Source of the DNA: Macrothele yani
Lineage: Eukaryota; Arthropoda; Arachnida; Araneae; Macrothelidae
Assembly (NCBI GenBank): GCA_039090855.1
Contig: CM077013.1
Location: 141,443,240-141,507,239 of the forward strand
Direction of reading: 5' to 3'
DNA length: 64,000 nt
Positions 55,638-64,000 of the stretch are shown here, in pieces. The position numbers and the translations under genes were made by a program. A model generated the notes under the pieces. It was not told the DNA's origin and ran no database searches. It worked only from the letters and a program-made list of their open reading frames with translations. How positions within the stretch are numbered: the first letter of the stretch is position 1; every line of letters starts with the position of its first letter.

Positions 55638-56088
55638 TGAGATTTCCTAATATTATGAGTTTTCAGTGGAAATTACGGAAGTACAGACATGCCAATAAAA
55701 TTACGGAAAATGGCCATTTGATTTTGCTGCTTCAGAAATAGGTATGTTATTCTTCCACAGAATCACAAAATTTCGTTCTTTTGTCTTCAGATGATTTTTA
55801 AAAATGTAATGTTACTTTTAGTAGCGAACATAAGTGGATTTGAAAAATTAAATCCACTAATGACAGGCATATCGTTAGATCCTAAATCATTTTTAGAGTA
55901 AAATCTCTACCCGTTAACCACCAATATAATAAAAGGACCTGGATAATCGACAAAAAATTTAATATAAATGAAAAAGAAAATTTTTATTTAATTATTTTTA
56001 TCTTGAATTATAATATAAAATTATAATTCAAGATAATGTAATAGTTTAGTGATAGTGTACACCCAACCCCACCCCGACCAATATAATA
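55638..56088. other. Intron sequence with AT hairpin
   Basis: A 16-bp palindrome arm TATCTTGAATTATAAT at 55999 pairs with 56020-56035. The end, AGTTTAGTGATAGTGTAC at about 56043-56060, is repeated after the next element at about 58772. Confidence 0.5.
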
Positions 56089-56096
56089 GTTTATAC

Positions 56097-58754
56097 CAGT
56101 GGTGGCAACCCACGGCACGCATGCCATTTAGTGGCGTGCGGAGGTGTTTTGGGTGGCACGTGGAAACCTTCAGAATTTCAGTATCTTATTTAAAAAAATA
56201 AAAAGAGAAAATAAAAAAAATATTTAAGCAATTGGCGAAAATACACAAATCAAGGTTACCTTTACAAGTGTGTTTTGTTTGCTTGCGTGCGTGCGTCAAG
56301 AGCGCAAAGCTGGTGCCCCTGCCTGCTACTATTGCCGGGGGCAAGAAACCATCAGCCTAATTCCATTGTCCCTGTTATCACGGTTGTAAATCAGTGACAT
56401 CTTATCTTCACTGGAGACACAGCCAAAGTTAAAGCAAAATAGAAAAGCTGAACATTGTGTGGCGAGAACCAAGATGTAGGTCACACAAGCTGGGGAGCTC
56501 CCTGTCTGTTGACGTAGTCACATAGTGCTAGCGAGCGATGAGGAAGTGATGTCTCTCTCTTGACACGTTGTCTTTTGAATGGTGATCGTAAAAGTTAAAG
56601 CTTAACTCCTTTGTAATGTGAACGGTTGACACCACATTGCTTTGATTTTAGAAATGTCTGTTAGTAAGTTGTTGACTTCAAAAAGGAAGTATGAAGGAGA
56701 CATTGCATTACGTGCTTTCAACATTGATTGGGAAGAAAAGTTTTTGTTTAGTAATCAAGGTGCAGCCAAACCGGCTTGTTTGGTTTGTGGATCTTGTGTT
56801 GCGGTACCGAAAAGTTTAACTTGGAGCGACATTTCAAGCAAAAAGCATTCTGATTTTAATTCTAAGTATTCTGTTGGCTCAACATTATGAACAGACTCTA
56901 TTAATAAAAAACAACAACAACAAAGAAATCACTTAACTGGTCAACAATTGCTTTTCCAGAAAAAGAGTGAAAAACTGGCATCAATGGTGAAGGCTTCCTA
57001 TGAAATTTCTCTTCTGCTGGCACGAAAGAAGAAACCATACTCTGATGGTGAAGAAATAGTCAAGTCCAGCCTACAAATATTTGCTAACCATGCTGGAGAT
57101 CCAAAAACTATGGAATTGGTCAACACAATTTCGCCTTCTCGGAGTGCAGTGATGCGTCGTATAGACGACATGGCTGATAACTTTAACAATCAAATTGTGT
57201 CTTCGATTCACTCTTGTAAGTTTTTTTCCGTGGCTATAGATAAGAGCTGTGATGTTTCTGACACTGCCCAGTTAAATATTTTTGTATGTGCTACCAACGA
57301 AAACTTTGATTTAAGTGAAAAACTCTTAGACTTGCTACAATTAATAACAACTAGAGGTGAAGACGTTTTAACGAGCTGAAAAATGTTACTGAAAACAATA
57401 AGTTAGAGTGGGGGAAATTGGACAGCATTTGCACAGATGGGGCTCCAGCAATGATTGGTATGAAAAAGGGGTGTGTAGCATTACTTGAAGATTATGTGGG
57501 AAAAGAGATATTCAAGTACCACTGCATCATATATCAAGAGGCTCTTTGCACAAAGTACTTGGGGTTATCTTCTGTTCTGGATCCAGTAGTGTGTTGTATT
57601 AACAAAATTTGAGCCAGTGCACTCAATCATCGGGAATTTCGCAGTTTGTTTGCGGAGGAGCTGGAAAACATGGGTTAATTGCTTCTTCACTGTAACGTGC
57701 ATTGGCTTTCAAAGGTAAAGGCTTGGAGAGATTTTGGAAACCTGTGCCATAGTGTTTTAAAGTATTTTGAAAACAATGGTTTACTCCCAAGTGAGTGCTC
57801 ACTTTTCAAGGATGAAGACTGGCTGTGAGATTTTGTATTTCTTACAGATATAATGGGGCATCTCAACAGTTTAAATTCACATTTACAAGGAAAAGACTGC
57901 CTTTTCCCATCATTGATGACTTCTGTATCATCTTTCATGACTAAACTTTTGCTGTTTTTAAATGATTTTTCTCAAAACAAATTATCTCAGTTTGCTCGAA
58001 TGCAAGAACAAGAAAAAGTATCTGAAAATGCCCCAAATTATGCAAAGTACAAAAAGTTAATATCTGTTTTACATGACTCTCTTTGCAACAAGATTTTGTG
58101 ATTTCGAGAAAGATAAGAAAAACAGTGAACTTTTTACAAACCCTTTTTCAGTTGCTGTTGGAGACCTAAATCATTATCCTCCAGACATGCAGATAGAAAT
58201 TATTGACCTTCAGCATAATATTGCACTTAAATGTAAATATAATGAGTTTATTTTTACTTCAACCAGTCCAAATTACATTGAATTCTGGAAATTTCTTACA
58301 GTTCCTGATTTTCCGATTTTACAAAAATGTGCACTGACGTACTGTTGTAGGTTTGGCTCAACCTACGTTTGTGAACAATCTCTTTCAGTAATGAATACGA
58401 TTAAAACTAAATACCGTTCAAAATTAACTAACGCTCACCTAATTAATTTAATCGTGCTTGCTTGTTCACAGCTAAACCCAAACATGCAGGAGATTTTAAG
58501 AAACATGCAAATTCAAAAGCCGCATTAAAATTTTATAAATCCAATTGTCATTGTGAGTTGGAAAGGTGTTGTTCAATTTAACGTGCACTAAGAACAATAG
58601 AATGATAATAAACCTTATGAAACTGAAAATAATTGTGTTTTTATTTAAACCTGATATGGGCCAATTTAGTTAGGATAATGGATGACTTCAGTGGCATGCC
58701 CAAGATACAAAAGCCTAAAAGTGGGACATGCCATAAAAAGGTTGGCCACCATTG
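56097..58754 (+). mobile_element. hAT transposon with exact 8-bp target duplication
   Basis: 2658 bp starting CAGTGGTGGCAACCCACGG and ending with the near complement GGTTGGCCACCATTG. GTTTATAC at 56089-56096 and 58755-58762 is a perfect 8-bp target duplication, as expected for hAT. Contains a whole but broken transposase in the MCM2 sense direction. Confidence 0.95.
56642..58528 (+). pseudogene. hAT transposase (ZBED/GTF2IRD2-like), broken
   Basis: The pieces are in order. 56642-56890 has the start and BED finger (KPACLVCGSCVAV), with two compensating frameshifts. 56948-57379 has EKLASMVKASYEISLLLARK and FFSVAIDKSCDVSDTAQLNIF (first Asp). 57418-57612 has CTDGAPAMIGMKKGC (second Asp) and YHCIIYQEALC. 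57853-58101 and 58073-58528 have the remaining core and the C-terminal dimerisation region with TYVCEQSLSVMNTIKTKYRS (presumed catalytic Glu) to LINLIVLACSQ. Stops and shifts near 57379, 57612, 57665 and 58100 disable it. Confidence 0.9.
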
Positions 58755-58762
58755 GTTTATAC

Positions 58763-59348
58763 AGTGATAATAGTTTAGTGATAGTGTACCCATAGCCCCA
58801 CTCCGGCAAAAATTTTCAAGTTTCCAGATTTAGTCTCGCAATTGCCTCTGGTTACTGCAATATCACTATAATTTCACAGTTACTAATGAAATTTCAAATT
58901 TTAAAACCCTACACATATTTTATGAATTACTAGATAAAAGCTGTCAATAATGACGGGGTAAAAATAAAATTTATGATACAGAAATTATTGACATTTATTT
59001 ATTGAGTTTTTGAGTTCCACATCAACAGATGGCGACGTTGGCTCACAGCTTTCTGAAAATTTCCTGAGCAGTCGGTTGTGGAATTTGATATGACGGGCTG
59101 TCTGTTTGGTGGGTGTTTTGCAAAACCTTTAGTCCCTATTTCATCAACACTTCCTTATACACAACATTTTTTATATACACTGACTGTGAACCCTGCCTGT
59201 ATCAATTTCCCCTGTTCTTTTCCGTGAACTATTTTTATCTTGACGTCATCAGATCGTCGTACTCTTGGCGTTGCCACATACACACATATAGATGGCTAAA
59301 CACTGGTTCAGGTAGTGAACCAAAATTCCTGACGTAAAGTTTTTCGTA
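58763..59348. other. Intron sequence after the hAT element
   Basis: Starts with a copy of AGTTTAGTGATAGTGTACC (about 58772-58790), also present before the element. Otherwise not recognised. Confidence 0.5.
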
Positions 59349-59565
59349 GCCGCCCGGTGGCGCAGTGGCCTAAGTGATGGCCTCTGATCATTCGTTTGAA
59401 AGGGATCCGGGTTTGAATCCTGGTGAGGCATGGATGTTGTGTTTGTCTTACAGCACTGGCTCTCTCCCTTCCCTGGGACCAGTGACCCTAAATTAAGGAT
59501 GGGCGACTGCTTATAGCCCACTGAGTTGCTCACAGTGATCGTTAAAAATCCAACCAATAAAAAAA
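59349..59565 (+). mobile_element. tRNA-derived SINE, copy 7
   Basis: A box GGTGGCGCAGTGG near 59356, B box GGGTTTGAATCC near 59409, full body and A tail. Flanking GTTTTTCGT and GTTTTCGT suggest a target duplication with one change. Confidence 0.92.
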
Positions 59566-59995
59566 AAAGTTTTCGTGTCTCTAGAGTTGACCGGCTGACG
59601 TAACGCATCTCTGACGACATGTGAGAATCATTTGGATTAGATGACTTCACACCAGCAGCTGTGTTCTTTGTTGCTATGACAACAAAACAAAGTGGTATCT
59701 GCTTGGACTGTGTGCGTGTAGGTGAAACACGAAAAACTAAGCATGACGTCACAAACATTTGTTTCTCGGTTTGTTGCTATGACGACTTAAAAAGTGGCAC
59801 GAAGGAGGGCTCTAGCAGATTATATATTAGGATTAAATAACTGTTGATAAGTAGGTATTCTAGCCAATTCATTTGCCTGTGTTAAAATTGAAAGGTAGTT
59901 CTATAAAAATATTGAATGTGTTAGTTTTTTTTGTGTTTTTTTTTCATATTTTCATTGTACAGAATTCTCATATAACAAATTTGTTTTTCTTCCAG
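59566..59995. other. Intron sequence before MCM2 exon G
   Basis: No repeat recognised. Ends in a long T-rich tract and TTCCAG acceptor at 59990-59995. Confidence 0.5.
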
Positions 59996-60148
59996 GAAGA
60001 TCCGGCAATGGCTGGTGTTGAAAAAATTCCTCAGGCGCTTCTGCGCAAATATATAATATATGCCAGGGAAAAGGTTCATCCTAAACTTGCCCAGATGGAC
60101 CAGGACAAAGTGGCCAAACTCTACGCTGAACTACGAAGAGAATCAATG
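59996..60148 (+). CDS. MCM2: MCM2 exon G (last visible exon)
   Basis: 51 codons, phase 0. It begins EDPAMAGVEKIPQALLRKYI and continues IYAREKVHPKLAQMDQDKVA and LYAELRRESM, then donor GTTGGT at 60149. This is the helical lid/sensor 2 approach of the AAA+ domain. The following family segment (ITVRHIESMIRMAEAHA and the winged helix) is not present before 64000, so the remaining exons are downstream. Confidence 0.96.
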
Positions 60149-60430
60149 GTTGGTCTTTTATATTTGTTAGTGAAAAGAATTCATTGTCAGGTTAATTAAA
60201 GTGGACATGTTATTAGGTAAAATGCTGCACTTATCTTGGGGCACATTTTTACTATAGAACTTATGGAAATATGATTCATACTAGGTAAATTTTTTCAGTA
60301 AAAATAAATATTGCTTTTATGAGCTTATATAGAATTCAATCAGTATAACATATGAAATTAATTGTTACTAAGAAAATAAGAAAAAAATTGACATATCTGA
60401 TTATATAGCTACAATTCTTGGTTTTTCATG
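60149..60430. other. Intron sequence after MCM2 exon G
   Basis: AT-rich; nothing recognised. Confidence 0.5.
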
Positions 60431-60439
60431 CTTTCCAAC

Positions 60440-60900
60440 CGTAGGTTGAAGAAGCGTATATGCTCCAGCTTTTGTCTGTCTGTCCATCCGCACGAGAACT
60501 CGCGTAAAAATGGTTTGATTTTGATTAAATTTTAGTATGTGGTATGGGACCACCTGGGGACGAACCCTATTGAAAATGGGTGAAATGGGGTCAAAGGTCA
60601 GGACATAGGAGCGGGATCCATTCCATTGCCCTTATGCATCATAACTTACGTAAAAATGCTTCGATTGCAAAGAAACTTTATCCTGTTGTTCCGGAGGTAT
60701 ACTGAACCGGTTCTATTAAATATAATTGAAATGGGGTCAAAGGTCAGGGCACAGGAGCGAGATTTATTCCACAGCCATTATCCTCATAACTTGAGTAATG
60801 ATTTCTGGTATGTTGGAAAGCATATCATAATCAATGCAGTGCATGAATTTACTAACTTGTTAATTGAAGAATGTATAATCATTTCTCCTCTTAAATGAAT
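60440..60900 (+). repeat. Dimeric dispersed repeat with GGGTCAAAGGTCA motifs
   Basis: After TTGTCTGTCTGTCCATCCG, two related units of about 146 bp follow one another (about 60500-60645 and 60646-60795). Each contains GTAAAAATG, then GAAATGGGGTCAAAGGTCAGG, then CATAACTT. The GGGTCAAAGGTCA word lies at 60588-60600 and 60734-60746. Confidence 0.7.
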
Positions 60901-61439
60901 TGTGATTTGCAGATTTTTGCAACTTTGACTCTGTAACACTAACAGGGTACTTGAGGGATTTTTACATCCCTCTGCAGACACACAGAAGAGTATTTTTTGA
61001 AAGTTTCATATGCTTTGTGCCTTCCCCTTTTGAGATGCAGAGCTTCAACTTTTGCACTTTTTGAAAAATCAGCAACTTCAGACCCCTCTTTATCATGAAG
61101 TGGTTGTATAAGCCAATAATTATTTGTTTCAGGGTAAAGTTTTCCCCTGCAAGACTAAAAATATGCCAAAGATTTAAAAAAAAAAGAATGATGAATTTGA
61201 GTTTAAGGATTTCTCCTCATTGTTTTGATTTTTTAGTAAATATTTATATTTTCCCTTTATGAAAGGACACCATGCTCTTTAAAATGAAGCCAGTTGGAGC
61301 TCTCTGACATTTATAATTCTTGTGCAGTTAAAAGAGCGAAAAGGTTGTCTGGGTGTGATTTTTTCATGCTTTAATGGGCATTTTGGCTTGTAAATCCAAA
61401 ATGGTGGACTTGAAAACAGATTGTAATTCCAGGCCTGCC

Positions 61440-61850
61440 AACCCTCCGGGTTTAGGCCGGCAATGCCGGATTTCATTACTTTTCTCGGAATTCCGGATTA
61501 TAAATTAATATTGCCGGATTCCATCATGACTTTCGTAGCGTAAATTAAAAAGTAACAAAGAGAAAAGTTCTCTGATGATTACCGTAGCGTAAATTAAAAA
61601 GTAACAAGGGGGAAAGTTCGAAGTTCTCCGAGGCATCGGTTCATTAGCGGAGAAGCGACCTTTCCCCTCTGAGTCAGCAGTTCTGCTCTGCCGTTGGTAC
61701 GATGTTTATTCTTCTGTCCACTAATGATCTCTGGCGCTGCAGGAACAGGCTTGGCGTTGGCGGGAACCATAGATTTTCTTCCGGATCTTGCGAGCGCTGT
61801 GTCACGCGATGATGTCATCTTCGACTCGCTGGCGTCAATAAAAACCTATT
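61440..61850. repeat. Repeat-like stretch with local tandem duplication
   Basis: CCGGATT words recur at 61465-61525. GTAGCGTAAATTAAAAAGTA occurs at about 61536 and 61583, giving a 47-bp tandem duplication. No recognised domain. May be a DNA-transposon remnant. Confidence 0.5.
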
Positions 61851-64000
61851 GATTGGTGTTTTAATTAGATTAATGTGTTTTAGGGAGTTCAATGGTGTAT
61901 ATTTGTGGTAGATTATTATGAATCTGAATTTGGTCATAGGGAAAAGAAAGGAAGGGAGTGAAGTTTGCGTGAGTTGAAAATGATTTTTTTTTTTTTGCGG
62001 CCTCGAACTACGATGTAAATAAGAAAAATACGTGTTGGAAATGTATAGAGACGAAAACCTCCTAAAAGATTTAGGGAATAAAGGTGAGTAACCTGAAAAT
62101 ATAGAGTATTTAAATAGCACGTGAATAATTAAGCAGCTAGATGACATTTGACATTTGCAATGCTGTATGAATATATAATTTTTCAGTTGCTATTCGTTGT
62201 TTATAAAATAACGTGGACAGAACGATGACATCGTATATTTATAGAAATATATGTGCAAAATGCTGTTTACAAAATTTTGTGGTGAGTGTAGCAATTTAAA
62301 TTATAGTGCTTATAGAATCAAGGCATTTTTTGAATATAAATGTTAAAGAAAGGCGTGTAATGAAATTGTTTAGAACAATGTTAAGTATTTCAACTTACTT
62401 CAGGTGCAGTCAAAATATGATGAGTCAGATTTTTGTTACTAGCAGAAGGGCAGGGTGGGCACTTTTTCCATAGAAAAAGGGGGTAGCAGTGTGTTCCCCA
62501 TCTTTAATATGTGTGTGTGCGTGTACCACACTACCTTGGATAGAGATGGACACGCATGTGTGTGATTTTTAAAATTGGTCATGAAAATTGTTAATTGGTC
62601 ATGAAATTGCATTTCTCAAATTTGGTAGACACCCTGCCTTGACATGATGCAATCATTTTCCCAATTGCATCATACGCTTCTGTTTTAGATTAACGTGTGC
62701 AGAACCTTTTTTTTTTTTTGTTATGATCCTTGTAGAATGTCATAGCCTCCAGAATTTGTTTATAATAATAGCTGGCTGTATCTAAGTATCCACAGTATGT
62801 GTGTGTGTGGGGGGGGGGTATAAATGGTCCTCAATTGAAAATTCCTTTATGGTATGTTTACCTGCAGCTTTAAATTCAAATGCAGCCATATTCCCGATAA
62901 CAAACCAAAGAAATAAATGAAAGTGCAGCATTGTTTTGGAAAATACAACCAACAGCCCATTTTATATCATCTGTCCATACTGTGCGAGATCTTGCCTTTG
63001 GTTTGTAAGCAGCTGCTTTAGAATGTAGCACCTTTCATAGTAATCACTACTTTCACATGACACAAATACCCAACAAACCAACTGAAAATGTTTTCACCAA
63101 CTAAATTTTCTACAGCAGAGTGCTCAAATGCAAATCTTAATATCTGCATTTCTAATCCTGACACAAGTGAATCCTTTTTTTCCTGCTTATATTGAAGTGA
63201 TTTTTGATTTCTTAATAAAGTCTTTGTATATAATAAACTAAAATATTGAAATATTTTTTAAATTATGCCAAAAATGTTTCTCAAATTTCTGAGACAAATA
63301 AGAGCAACTTTCAGCCATTTTAAAGAGAGAAAAGAGTTAATTCCTAAATTCTGACCTCTAATTTGAAAAAACAACAACAAAACAAACAGGATGTCATTAT
63401 GATGATAGAAATGCAAGACTTGGTATAATCCACATCCCTTGTGTATACCTCTGCGATGCCTCTCAGACAACTATTCTTCGTCATGTCGTGTTCAATTTTT
63501 GTCTTATTTATACACAGTGAAACCATTGTATAGAGGTGCATCTACATGGAAGCCATTGAAATATAAATATTTGAACTTTTGTCAAGCTAACGACAGATTC
63601 TACATGACACTCAATCGTTCTTTTTGTGCGTTTCAATAACCTTAACTTCTGTATCCAAATTGTGAACGTGCTCCTTTGGCACCATACCATGACAAGAGTC
63701 AAATGAACAAACACAACTCCCAAAAAAACAAAGACTGAATAATCATCTCAATGAATAAATATTAGAGAAATAAATTAAATAAATTAGAACATCTCGTTGG
63801 AATCCATAAGAAACTGCCAGCTGTGAAGACTTTGCAATCAGCAAAGAGAGTGATATTGGTCATATGACCTACACTTGAGTTATGTTATGTGCTTAAGAAG
63901 AAGTCAAACAGTGGATGTGCTACAGAGTGTGTTTGTGTAACCTAAAAGCAATCTCTCTCTCTCTCTGTTTAATTATGTTATCTTCAACCTCAAGCAAATT
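61851..64000. other. Intron or intergenic sequence, unassigned
   Basis: AT-rich with homopolymers, (GT)n/G runs at 62800-62818 and a (TC)n run at the end (63953-63966). No MCM2 C-terminal exon, no transposon domain and no RNA gene recognised. Confidence 0.5.

Noticed and set aside
56642..58528. Host ZBED or GTF2IRD2-like gene
   Set aside because: It is enclosed by hAT termini and an exact 8-bp target duplication and contains several stops, so it is a broken transposase, not a domesticated gene.
63258..63723. Minus-strand frames near the right end as genes
   Set aside because: Short, compositionally like surrounding AT-rich DNA, no domains.

Overview
This is a stretch of a metazoan, almost certainly invertebrate, nuclear genome. 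It is AT-rich, has long introns and is packed with transposons. The only host gene I can prove is the DNA replication licensing factor MCM2 on the + strand. Seven consecutive internal exons (8612-8831, 11740-11947, 23053-23187, 32781-33479, 45193-45267, 50691-50780, 59996-60148; 1580 coding bases) join in frame through consensus splice sites. They encode the end of the N-terminal domain, the zinc finger, and the AAA+ core with Walker A, Walker B and arginine finger. The N-terminal exons and the C-terminal winged-helix exons lie outside the window or were not found. The species cannot be fixed from this sequence. The repeat mix (RTE retrotransposons, Penelope-like elements with GIY-YIG endonuclease, several Tc1/mariner lineages, hAT, pogo/Tigger, one tRNA-derived SINE family) fits many invertebrate lineages.

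Layout. 1-1940: no gene recognised. 1940-8237: two near-identical RTE retrotransposons head to head, making an inverted repeat with arms of about 3.1 kb. 8612-11947: MCM2 exons A and B, with a Tc1-like element (9686-10892) between them. 11948-23052: an intron with a Penelope-type palindrome, a third broken RTE copy, a DDxD transposon, several hairpin MITEs and a Tc1-like element. 23188-32780: an intron with a DD41D element, SINEs, the most intact Tc1-like transposase (25553-26608), a Penelope-like element with inverted flanks (26750-28850), and a Tc1 inserted in duplicated LINE sequence. 33480-45192: an intron with a decayed hAT that hosts Tigger and mariner relics, hairpin elements, a LINE 3' end and a mariner (40556-41846). 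45268-50690: a (GT)n tract, Tc1 and mariner relics, a tRNA-like sequence, a SINE and another mariner. 50781-59995: a Tc1/mariner element into which three more elements have nested in turn (51412-55637), then a hAT with an exact 8-bp target duplication (56097-58754). 60149-64000: intron with a dimeric repeat and no recognised gene.

MCM2 reads intact while nearly every mobile element is broken by frameshifts, stops or deletions. The most notable observations are: the RTE palindrome, whose two copies share a frame break at a possible slippery site; the Penelope-derived palindromes carrying telomere-like motifs; a compact Penelope-derived unit with an intact GIY-YIG endonuclease ORF and a 14-bp target duplication; the four-level nest; and a tRNA-SINE family whose seven copies all lie in the sense orientation of MCM2.
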